Origin: a virus
Strand: one strand, 5' to 3'
DNA: 38,004 bases
IMG/VR virus record: IMGVR_UViG_3300044995_000052
Coordinates: 1 to 38,004 of that record
Positions 16,714 to 23,526 of this stretch are shown one piece after another. A program made the translations under genes and the position numbers. The notes beneath the pieces were generated by a model. It was given only the letters and a program-made list of their open reading frames with translations, had not been told where the DNA came from and made no database searches. Within the stretch, counting starts at the first letter, position 1, and each line of letters starts with the position of its first letter.

Positions 16714-16863
16714 CATTCAATTAGCGGCCTCTACAAGGGCCTACAAGGCCTCTCTAAGTTGCTTCAGGTGGTAAACACTATCCAGCTAAAAACAAAGGCC
16801 TTCTAGGCCATTCTAGAGGGTGCAGTTAGCCAAAGCTAGTGGGGCCCCTACTGCATTAGCTGC
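16714..16863 (+). repeat. 150-bp leader element, copy A (inverted partner at 37728-37876)
   Basis: Read toward the amidase gene, it begins CATTCAATTAGCGGCCTCT and ends GGGGCCCCTACTGCATTAGC plus TGC. The minus-strand sequence of 37876-37728 matches about 119 of 150 positions by hand alignment. Runs of 19 to 20 bases are identical, including AAAACAAAGGCCTTCTAGGC. Both copies lie in the same orientation relative to the gene they precede. Within the element CCTCTA can pair with TAGAGG, GGCC with GGCC, and GCTAGTG with CATTAGC, so structured RNA is possible. Confidence 0.85.
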
Positions 16864-16911
16864 TTTCCATTGGCCAACCACGTATTCATTAGTAGCAAGG
16901 AGGTTGTGATT

Positions 16912-17460
16912 ATGAAAATAGGAATTGATCCTGGCCACAATTGTCCACCAGACACAGGATGTGCTGGTTTGAGTCCAAGGTGGCCAACCGAAGACCATCT
17001 AACCAAAGACTTAGCTGCCAAACTCACCCAGCGATTGCAAGCCAATGGCCACACAGTAGTTGATTGTTTGCCCAAAGTTCCTGTGTCTTCAGTGTCTCAA
17101 TCGCTGCGTTTGCGGTGTAATGCGGCTAATGAAGCTAAAGTCAATTTGTTTTTGAGCTTGCACTTCAATTGCTTCAATAAGCAAGCTCATGGCACAGAGG
17201 TTTTTGCTGTGTCAGTAAAAGGCAAGTTATTGGCTCGTCACATAGTGGACAGAATTGCAGCAGCATGTGGTTTTCGTAACCGGGGAGTCAAAGAAGGCAG
17301 GCATTTGTTTGTGCTCAAACACACATCTGCTGTGGCTGTCTTGGTTGAGGTCTGCTTTTGTGACAATGAAAGCGACATGCAAAAATACAATGCAGATGTG
17401 GTTGCCAATGCCATCGCAGATGCAATAGAAGCCTATCGCATAGAGGTGAAGCAAAAATGA
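16912..17460 (+). CDS. N-acetylmuramoyl-L-alanine amidase (Amidase_3), endolysin
   Basis: This 182-residue zinc amidase cleaves the bond between muramic acid and the stem peptide. The ligands and catalytic residue are in family order: H9 in GIDPGHNC, E27 in PTEDHLTKDL, H84 in LSLHFNC and E146 in VLVEVCFCDN. There is no signal peptide or cell-wall-binding domain, so export would need a holin, which I cannot identify. The start is ATG 16912, with AGGAGG 8 nt upstream; the frame is open back to 16870 without support. It is the first gene of the plus-strand unit and overlaps the next by ATGA. Early placement recalls T7 lysozyme gp3.5, but the family here is different, so a regulatory role cannot be assumed. 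Confidence 0.88.
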   Translation: MKIGIDPGHNCPPDTGCAGLSPRWPTEDHLTKDLAAKLTQRLQANGHTVVDCLPKVPVSSVSQSLRLRCNAANEAKVNLFLSLHFNCFNKQAHGTEVFAVSVKGKLLARHIVDRIAAACGFRNRGVKEGRHLFVLKHTSAVAVLVEVCFCDNESDMQKYNADVVANAIADAIEAYRIEVKQK

Positions 17461-18353
17461 ACGACTATAATGCCCCGGCTCTATTGGCTTTTGCTGCTTC
17501 CGAAGCTCAAGAAGCCTACAACTACAATAGCTCCAAACCAAAAGGCTTCAGGGTTTCTAGAGCAGGTTTGCCTTTGTTGCAATTGTTTGTTGAGGATAAG
17601 CTGCTGCCTGAGCTGCCAGAAACAGTCACCAAAAGCTCTCGGCCTGATCTGCCATCAGCCATGAACATTGCGGTTGGCTATTTGTTTGAAAGTGCTGTGT
17701 TTGTAAAGCTAAAGCATCAATATCCCAATGCCACCATTCACAAAAACTTTGATTTGCAGTATCACGGCATTGGTGGCCATTGTGATTTTTTAGTAGTTAA
17801 TAACACAACCAAGTCTGTGTCGATTATTGAATGCAAAGCCATTAGAACGTTTTCCAAGCAAGAAGCAGAAGAAGAGAAGCTTCTAGTAGACAACTATGGC
17901 TATTTCACCCAGCTGAGTTTGTATTTGGCAGCAGCTAAGGAGTTGTTTCCTGACTATTCTGTGTCTGGTGAATGGCATGTGTGGGCCAAACCAAAAGACC
18001 TTAGCTTCGTAGTTGAATATCCAGGTTCTGTGTTTGATGCCATAGAAGTGGCTGATGCAGCTGTGGAAAAACAAAAGCACTATGATGCAGCTTGCGCTCT
18101 CTATGAACAAGAGCAATTCAAAGCTGCAGCCGACTACATCTTAGAAAACACAGACCCACTTCCTAAAAAACAAATCAAGTTTGGCACTTACTGCGGCAGC
18201 TGCTCTTTGCATTTTGTGCCAATTTCCAAGTTGCTTGTGGACAACACAGGCAAAATTGTTAAGAATGTTAAACGCAACTTGCAGCTTCTCATGATAGCTG
18301 CTAAGGTAAAAAACGAGAAAGCCATTGAAGCCATAACTAAACAAGTGACATAG
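17457..18353 (+). CDS. PD-(D/E)XK exonuclease, RecB/Cas4-like
   Basis: This 298-residue nuclease has the RecB-family motif order: GYLFESA with E78, GGHCDFLVV with D110, SIIECKAI with E125 and K127, then YFTQLSLYLAAA (Q152, Y156). A C-terminal CGSC (C246, C249) is reminiscent of Cas4/AddB metal sites, but only two cysteines of a possible cluster are evident. Its role is probably the phage exonuclease that degrades host DNA and processes replication intermediates, filling the place of T7 gp6. It overlaps the amidase stop by ATGA and is followed after 10 bp by the SSB-like gene. Confidence 0.8.
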   Translation: MNDYNAPALLAFAASEAQEAYNYNSSKPKGFRVSRAGLPLLQLFVEDKLLPELPETVTKSSRPDLPSAMNIAVGYLFESAVFVKLKHQYPNATIHKNFDLQYHGIGGHCDFLVVNNTTKSVSIIECKAIRTFSKQEAEEEKLLVDNYGYFTQLSLYLAAAKELFPDYSVSGEWHVWAKPKDLSFVVEYPGSVFDAIEVADAAVEKQKHYDAACALYEQEQFKAAADYILENTDPLPKKQIKFGTYCGSCSLHFVPISKLLVDNTGKIVKNVKRNLQLLMIAAKVKNEKAIEAITKQVT

Positions 18354-18363
18354 GAGCAAGTTC

Positions 18364-18933
18364 ATGAAACGCTTAAGCAATAAAAATGCCAACAGCAGCT
18401 ATCGCCGCACCAACAACAACAACTACTATCGTAGCACCAGCAGCAGCTTCAAATCTGCTGGCAAGTTCAACATGCTAAACGCGTTAACTGCGTTTTGCGA
18501 CACCAACTTTAGACGTAGCCCAGATCAAATCAAATTCCGTGCTGTGTTAAAAAACACAGTCATCAAGGATGATGAAGGCAACGAATATAGCCAAGAAGAA
18601 GCGGCTCAACTACTTGCTGCAGCGTTGTTAGAAGGCAGAGGCATTAATTTTTATTTGTTCCAAAATGAAGACGGCAGCTACGGCGGAAATGGCCGCATCA
18701 ACATTTTGGAGCTGGAGTCAGCATCAGCCTCATCCTCCAAGTCAAAACCAAAAGCCTCCAAACCCTCCAAACCTACAGCCACAAAAGCCAAAGTCACCAA
18801 GCGCAATTATGAGCAGCTAGTTGAGGAAGATGAAGAACAAGATGATGAAGATGATGACAACGGCTTTATTGACGACACAGACATTGACAATCTTGATGAG
18901 GATGAGTTAAACCAATTAATAGACGCGTTCTAA
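18364..18933 (+). CDS. single-stranded DNA-binding-like protein with acidic tail
   Basis: This is a 189-residue protein. The N-terminal ~35 residues are basic and Ser/Asn/Tyr-rich. A compact domain spans about 36-120. Then comes a Lys/Pro/Ser linker and a highly acidic tail (about 150-189) ending in DELNQLIDAF. A terminal aromatic residue after an acidic tail is the hallmark of phage and bacterial ssDNA-binding proteins, where the tail recruits polymerase, helicase and nuclease. No OB-fold signature can be proven by eye. AGGAG lies before ATG 18364. Position between exonuclease and nucleotide genes fits the T7 gp2.5 role. Confidence 0.62.
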   Translation: MKRLSNKNANSSYRRTNNNNYYRSTSSSFKSAGKFNMLNALTAFCDTNFRRSPDQIKFRAVLKNTVIKDDEGNEYSQEEAAQLLAAALLEGRGINFYLFQNEDGSYGGNGRINILELESASASSSKSKPKASKPSKPTATKAKVTKRNYEQLVEEDEEQDDEDDDNGFIDDTDIDNLDEDELNQLIDAF

Positions 18934-18946
18934 ATTTGGCTTGGTT

Positions 18947-19510
18947 ATGACACCCTGTGATTCTCTGGTGCTATTAGGATATTCTGGAGTTGGCAAAGAC
19001 ACTTTGGCCAGCCTATTGGAGCGAGAGTTTACAGGGTGCTCCATCATCAAATTCTCGTGTTTAACCAAACAATTAGTGGCTAAGTTGTGGGGAGTTGACC
19101 CAAGCTTGTTAGAAAACAAGCAATGGCGGGCAGCTACCCACTATATTATTGATGGGCACCCTATTAAGCTGACTCCAATGGATCTGTTGTCTGCCCTTTA
19201 TCATGGGGCTCCCTTTTCTAATTTGTCTTTGGCCAACATTGAAGTGGCTTTGGCGTCAATTCAACCTGGCTCATTTCCTGTGTTTACTGACATTCGTCGT
19301 CAGCTAGAGTTGGATGCCGTGCTTCGTTTTTGGCAGCCCCGCATTGTTTGGCTGTCTCGGCCCAACGTTGGTCCAGGCCCCAATGACACTGACCTCCTGG
19401 ATTTAGTCAACTATTGTATGAGGTACGACCTAGAGGTTGTGTCAATTGTCAACAAAAACATCAACACAGCATTTAACAAATTAACCTCTTGTTTGCATTG
19501 CGTATTATGA
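18947..19510 (+). CDS. deoxynucleoside monophosphate kinase-like P-loop protein
   Basis: This is a 187-residue kinase-like protein. The P-loop GYSGVGKDT at residues 11-19 has the GKDT ending common in phage dNMP kinases, and TDIRRQLE in the middle could supply the base- or phosphate-binding Arg. It probably phosphorylates dNMPs released from host DNA, feeding diphosphates toward dNTPs. ATG 18947 is preferred over an in-frame TTG at 18941. No Shine-Dalgarno is obvious, so reinitiation after the SSB-like gene (13 bp upstream) is likely. It overlaps the next gene by ATGA. Confidence 0.72.
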   Translation: MTPCDSLVLLGYSGVGKDTLASLLEREFTGCSIIKFSCLTKQLVAKLWGVDPSLLENKQWRAATHYIIDGHPIKLTPMDLLSALYHGAPFSNLSLANIEVALASIQPGSFPVFTDIRRQLELDAVLRFWQPRIVWLSRPNVGPGPNDTDLLDLVNYCMRYDLEVVSIVNKNINTAFNKLTSCLHCVL

Positions 19511-20136
19511 ACACACAAAAATATGTTGAAGAACTGCTAATCCTGAATGCGCCAAAATTGGCAAGTTATAGAGATGCTAATTGGTATGCGCATTTGTTGC
19601 TTGGCTTGATTGAAGAGCTGCTTGAGCTTCAAGTGAAAAGCCACACAGCAGACGCTGCTGAACCCATAGTTTTGGAAACTGGTGATGTGCTGGCTTATTC
19701 TGCCTTGATTGTATCTGCTCATTTATATGACTCAACAACTCATGTTGTTCAACTGGCAGAGGAAGTTGCTTTTATGCTCTCTCCCTACACTGAAGCACCT
19801 CCACCAACCCCATTACCAGCCCCATCAGCTGGAAGAAAAACAGCATCTGCTGCTGCTACTGCAGCCGCTGTGGCTGAGGCTGATGCCTCATTCACTGAAC
19901 TAATAAAAGAAGTGGCTGGCAAATCCAAACGCTGGTTTAGAGAGCGTCAGCCACTGGAATTGGCTGAGGTTGGGAAGGCATTCAAACAAGCCATTGAGTT
20001 TACCAACCTTAATTTGACAAGAAAACTAAAACTTTCTCCTGTGTCATTTTCTCAAGTTGCCCGAGCGAATGTGAATAAGCTGAAGCAACGTGCTGCAAAC
20101 AAAACCTTATTTGCTGGATCAGGTGACACCAGATGA
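19507..20136 (+). CDS. MazG-like nucleotide pyrophosphohydrolase
   Basis: This is a 209-residue protein. Residues 33-60 show the MazG metal-binding pattern: E36 E37 x x E40 in GLIEELLEL, and E57 x x D60 in LETGDVLAY. A Pro/Ala-rich linker (~95-125) separates a second, charged C-terminal segment of ~80 residues that I do not recognise. MazG-family enzymes hydrolyse NTPs, dNTPs or alarmones to monophosphates. Phage versions are thought to tune nucleotide pools or stringent signalling, and the neighbouring dNMP kinase, reductase beta and ThyX genes fit nucleotide metabolism. ATG 19507 overlaps the upstream stop as ATGA; an upstream frame extension to 19489 is unsupported. Confidence 0.75.
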   Translation: MNTQKYVEELLILNAPKLASYRDANWYAHLLLGLIEELLELQVKSHTADAAEPIVLETGDVLAYSALIVSAHLYDSTTHVVQLAEEVAFMLSPYTEAPPPTPLPAPSAGRKTASAAATAAAVAEADASFTELIKEVAGKSKRWFRERQPLELAEVGKAFKQAIEFTNLNLTRKLKLSPVSFSQVARANVNKLKQRAANKTLFAGSGDTR

Positions 20137-20870
20137 AAATAACTCTTAAAGACCAACTCTCTCATTATCAAAACAGCCGCCGCATGCCAGATTGGCAACC
20201 AAAGCCAGCAGCCGCTAGCAAACCACCAACTCAAAACCCCACACAAGAAGAAATTATTAGGCGGTGTTTGGCTTTTGCTGCGCTTGAGTTGCAAGTAAAG
20301 GACTGGGTGCTTGCCACAGCTAATGGCCAAGAGTTGCCCAAAGACGAGGAGGCAACCATTAAAGCCAACCTAAGTCGCAACAGCCTGGACGAAGAAAAAC
20401 ACGATAAAGTGCTTCAGTATTTGGCTGATTATTATGAAGGACCTCATTCTAGCCAAGCAGCAAATGAGCTTGTGCAGCGTTGGTCAACCACTGCTGCTCA
20501 TCCAATAATGGCTGCCTACACGCTAGAGTGTGGCTTGTTTTTTACCATCTTACCACTGTTTATTAAGTGCGGCGATGTGTATGCTGCCACTGTCGGCCAG
20601 TGGATTAATGACGATGAACGAGTACACGTTGAAACTAACCTTGCCATCGCCAAGCGGCTAGGCTTAAAACTGGAGCCTGAATTACTCAAACTGGTTTTTG
20701 ATTCTGTGTTTTTCATTTTTGCTCCAGCAGGCACAGACGAGGCCTCTTATCAAGCCAAACGAGCTGTCAAGCGAGTGGTTAGCGGCAGAGACAAAGACAT
20801 GCTCCAAGAGAGTGTGCCAACTACTGTGGCTTTCTTTGAACAACACAGCAAACTAGCTATTGTTTATTAG
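20133..20870 (+). CDS. ferritin-like di-metal protein, probable reductase beta subunit (NrdB-like)
   Basis: This 245-residue helical protein has a complete set of candidate metal ligands in four-helix-bundle order: E52 (LELQVKDW), E87-x-x-H90 (DEEKHDKV), E132 (TLECGLFF) and E162-x-x-H165 (DDERVHVE). This is the pattern of class I ribonucleotide reductase beta subunits and other ferritin-like proteins. The nucleotide-gene neighbourhood and the catalytic subunit at 14636-16129 favour NrdB. The spacing between the second and third ligands is short for NrdB. Four residues after H90, where the radical Tyr normally sits, there is Leu94. If correct, the radical would need another cofactor type. Overlaps the MazG-like stop by ATGA. 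Confidence 0.6.
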   Translation: MKITLKDQLSHYQNSRRMPDWQPKPAAASKPPTQNPTQEEIIRRCLAFAALELQVKDWVLATANGQELPKDEEATIKANLSRNSLDEEKHDKVLQYLADYYEGPHSSQAANELVQRWSTTAAHPIMAAYTLECGLFFTILPLFIKCGDVYAATVGQWINDDERVHVETNLAIAKRLGLKLEPELLKLVFDSVFFIFAPAGTDEASYQAKRAVKRVVSGRDKDMLQESVPTTVAFFEQHSKLAIVY

Positions 20871-20878
20871 GAGGCACC

Positions 20879-21178
20879 ATGGTTTCTGAGTATGCAAAAC
20901 AATATTCGGTTCTTTGGCATGAGATTGTGGATGATTGGTTCTGGCATGTTGGAGAGCCAGAAAAAGAAATGACACGAGAAGAAATGATTAAGCAGCTGTG
21001 GGGACTCGAGCCACCAGAAGAGTGGAATGAACCCAGCTTAAAGCAACAAATTCTGACCACTTACAAATTTCCGCCTAGAGAAGAAACCTTTGATGATGAT
21101 ATAGAGGAGGATTTTGATTTTGATTACTCAATTGCCACTGGAGATGATGAGGTAGAATATGATACGCAATCACAATGA
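20879..21178 (+). CDS. small acidic protein, unknown
   Basis: This is a 99-residue protein rich in Glu/Asp and Trp, with a very acidic C-terminal third (DDDIEEDFDFDY and beyond). TTAGGAGGCACC before ATG is a textbook Shine-Dalgarno, so the gene is real. It has no cysteines, so it is not a glutaredoxin for the reductase. It lies 8 bp after the NrdB-like gene and overlaps the next gene by 20 nt. Function unknown; an acidic partner protein or DNA mimic is possible. Confidence 0.75.
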   Translation: MVSEYAKQYSVLWHEIVDDWFWHVGEPEKEMTREEMIKQLWGLEPPEEWNEPSLKQQILTTYKFPPREETFDDDIEEDFDFDYSIATGDDEVEYDTQSQ

Positions 21179-21362
21179 CAATGACGAAGACAAAGACAAT
21201 AGCCTGCTAGAGTGGGCAGAGCAAGTCATGCGGGAAGTGAATGAGCAATTTAAGGATGTACCAGATGAGGACATTCCCGATGACATGCTGCCTTCGAATT
21301 TAAGCTCAGACACAAACACAGAAATTTTCCTTTTCCTAAAGGACGATGACGATGCAGGTTAG
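21159..21362 (+). CDS. small acidic protein, unknown
   Basis: This 67-residue protein is dominated by Asp, Glu and Asn, with DDDD near the C-terminus. GAGG lies 7 nt before ATG 21159, inside the end of the previous gene. It overlaps the ThyX start. No known domain. The tight overlap on both sides suggests translational coupling with ThyX. Confidence 0.6.
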   Translation: MIRNHNDNDEDKDNSLLEWAEQVMREVNEQFKDVPDEDIPDDMLPSNLSSDTNTEIFLFLKDDDDAG

Positions 21363-22095
21363 GTTGATTGCCTTTACTTGTGGTGCGCCTTCTTCCGAAT
21401 ATGCCAACCGCAGCATTGATGAGATTTTGGTTGGCATTGCCCGCATTTCCAGCGGCAGAGACGCAGAGCACTTGTTTGATGAGCCGCACAAGCTGCTCCG
21501 TCATTGCCTAATTAATGGCCATTGGTCTGTGTTTCAAATGGCCAACTTGGTTTTTGAAATTGAAACCAGCCGCGCCATTGGCCGTGAACTACTGCGGCAT
21601 TGGAGCATTAGACCGCAGGAGCTAAGTCAACGCTACATGGAAATTGCCAGCATTGAACCAGTGGAGCTGCGTCAGCAATCAACTACCAACCGCCAATCTT
21701 CTGAGCAAGTCCTTGACGAGCCGGAGCTGCAGCAGCTGGTTACCACAACCCTCACTAATTCCCTGTGTGTTTATAAGCAGCTGCTGCAAGCAGGAGTGGC
21801 TAGGGAATGTGCTCGTATGGTGCTTCCTGAAGCTGCTTCTACTAAGCTCATCATGAACGGCACTGTGCGAGAGTGGATTACCACCCTCAACCAACGCCTT
21901 CACAAAACAGCACAAAAAGAAATAAGGGAAGTGGCTGTTGCAATTTCAGAGCAGCTAAAGAAACAATGTCCAATTATTAGCCGCATGCTCTTTAATTTTG
22001 AGCATGCAGATGAAATTCCTTTAATTGACCAACTCACGCTTGCCAAATACGGCCTGCGTGAGCAAGTGCTGCGCAGCAAAGGACTAGTTTTATAA
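21352..22095 (+). CDS. thyX: flavin-dependent thymidylate synthase
   Basis: This 247-residue enzyme makes dTMP from dUMP using FAD, NADPH and methylene-tetrahydrofolate. The ThyX signature lies at residues 82-95, LRHWSIRPQELSQRYMEI: it keeps R82-H83, the seven-residue gap, S92 and QRY. The third residue of the classical RHR-x7-S is Trp84 instead of Arg. The C-terminal half has ARMVLPEAASTKLIMNGTVREW, typical for the dUMP-binding end of the family. ATG 21352 is preferred over ATG 21346 because AAAGGA is 8 nt upstream. It is the last gene of the plus-strand unit, followed by a strong terminator. It completes a dNTP supply set with reductase, MazG-like protein and dNMP kinase. Confidence 0.9.
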   Translation: MQVRLIAFTCGAPSSEYANRSIDEILVGIARISSGRDAEHLFDEPHKLLRHCLINGHWSVFQMANLVFEIETSRAIGRELLRHWSIRPQELSQRYMEIASIEPVELRQQSTTNRQSSEQVLDEPELQQLVTTTLTNSLCVYKQLLQAGVARECARMVLPEAASTKLIMNGTVREWITTLNQRLHKTAQKEIREVAVAISEQLKKQCPIISRMLFNFEHADEIPLIDQLTLAKYGLREQVLRSKGLVL

Positions 22096-22112
22096 AGCAA
22101 ATAAAAGCAACT

Positions 22113-22148
22113 AAAAGCCCTAGCTCATGTGGCTGGGCTTTTGTTTTG
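22113..22148. terminator. bidirectional intrinsic terminator between convergent units
   Basis: AAAAGCCC (22113-22120) pairs with GGGCTTTT (22135-22142), with AGC/GCT extending the stem. T-runs follow on both strands: TTTTGTTTTGC rightward, and TTTTAGTTGCTTTTATTTG leftward. It separates ThyX (plus) from the tail fibre gene (minus). Confidence 0.9.
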
Positions 22149-22191
22149 CTTTGAGTAATGTGATTCCTTATTGTTGAAACATTGGTTGATG

Positions 22192-23526
22192 CTAGGCAAT
22201 TCTTTCAATTATTAAAATTGGCGCCAATTCTGATGCAAGCCTTAAATAGTAAGTAAATCCTACACCACCTACTGGAGCTATTAGGTAACGAACTTTGTAT
22301 TGGGTGTTAGCTGATAGACTAACAGCAATTGCACCTATAGATCTGCCATAGGGTTTCGTTTCTGTGTTTCCTGCAATTTGCTGAATAAAATTGTTGGAGG
22401 TGTCAGTTAACACAATTGCTGATTCAGTCTGGGTTGGTTGAGTGCCTCCGATAGCGAATGGGCAGAAATAAATAGAAAATTTCCACACACCAGTTTCAGG
22501 GCAAGTCCAGATGAAGTTGCTTGTGTTGTAGGAAGATCCTCTGTTTACAAGAGCCTGGTTTAAAGGCAAATCTAACCAGCTCTGAATGGTTAGGCTTGGG
22601 TTGTTGTTGCAAGTTGCAACCACCCAAGTGTTGCTGTAGATGGCGTTGTGCACAAATTCAGTAGAGGCTGCATTGGTGCTGCTATTGCGTGCATCTGAGA
22701 GAGTTGGCACACTAATGCTGCCGCTGAACGTGTTCGAGCCAGTGAATGTGTTGTTTGATTCCTTAAATTCAGTTAGTTTGTTATTAACAAAAGCTGTGGA
22801 GGCAGCCGATGTTGAGTTGCTTGTGTTAGGTCTTGTTGGCACATTCAAGCTTCCGCTTACTGTGTTTGAGCCTGAAAATGTGTTGTTGCCTGAGAATGTG
22901 TTGTTAGCTTCTAGTAGCTCATTGAGTTTGTTGCTAACAAACGCTGTGGATGCCGCGTTTGTAGAAGAATTTGAATTAGCTTGAGTTGGAACCAACACAG
23001 AGCCACTTGTTATGTCATAGGTGCCTGTGAGTTGGTTTGAGCCAGTAAAGAGCTGATTTAAGCGCTGATACACGCTGTTGCGGCTTGGAGCTGCTATGGT
23101 ATCTCCATCCCAGCTGCTTCCATAGGCTTCATTTATGACTGAGGAGGGAAGTATGCCTATACCACCTGATTCCAGTTGGGTAAGTACAAAGTTGAGGTGG
23201 GCTTCAATATCTTCTGAAGCTTTCTTTAGTTTGGTGAGAGCCAGTGTTAGATCGTGAGCTGTTGACACAGAAAGAAAAGTGATATCAGCTGGTTGCACAA
23301 TTGTTTGCCTAGCTGTTTGAATTACGGTACCAGCTGCCACGTTTGGGCCATTGTAAGTCAGAGTGGTTTGGCTAGTTTTGGTGTAGAGGCTGGTTTTGTC
23401 TTCTCCGTTGTGAAGCACATAAAAGTCACGCTCACTGAGGTTGTTGCTAAGGTGGAGTTCAGTAACGTCTAAGGTGAAGGAAGAGCCGCTTTTGTTATTG
23501 ATTCGAATAACACGAGGTTTGTTCAT
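22192..23526 (-). CDS. tail fibre protein (T7 gp17-type N-terminus)
   Basis: This is a 444-residue receptor-binding protein. Residues ~1-115 resemble the T7 tail-fibre attachment domain (DFYVLHNGEDKTSLYTK and following). Residues ~178-300 hold three repeats beginning with PT and centred on AASTAFVxNKL, followed by NNTFSGSNTFSGS stretches, typical of trimeric shafts. The last ~140 residues, with FIWTCPETGVWKFSIYF, look like a C1q/TNF-type jelly-roll head, which probably binds the host surface and drives trimerisation. It overlaps the upstream 1040-residue gene by ATGA and is the last gene of the virion unit. Confidence 0.82.
   Translation of the reverse strand: MNKPRVIRINNKSGSSFTLDVTELHLSNNLSERDFYVLHNGEDKTSLYTKTSQTTLTYNGPNVAAGTVIQTARQTIVQPADITFLSVSTAHDLTLALTKLKKASEDIEAHLNFVLTQLESGGIGILPSSVINEAYGSSWDGDTIAAPSRNSVYQRLNQLFTGSNQLTGTYDITSGSVLVPTQANSNSSTNAASTAFVSNKLNELLEANNTFSGNNTFSGSNTVSGSLNVPTRPNTSNSTSAASTAFVNNKLTEFKESNNTFTGSNTFSGSISVPTLSDARNSSTNAASTEFVHNAIYSNTWVVATCNNNPSLTIQSWLDLPLNQALVNRGSSYNTSNFIWTCPETGVWKFSIYFCPFAIGGTQPTQTESAIVLTDTSNNFIQQIAGNTETKPYGRSIGAIAVSLSANTQYKVRYLIAPVGGVGFTYYLRLASELAPILIIERIA

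Noticed and set aside
16696-16773. 25-codon plus-strand frame starting in the leader region
   Set aside because: It overlaps copy A of the 150-bp element, but the matching frame in copy T is broken by a stop codon, so the peptide is not conserved.
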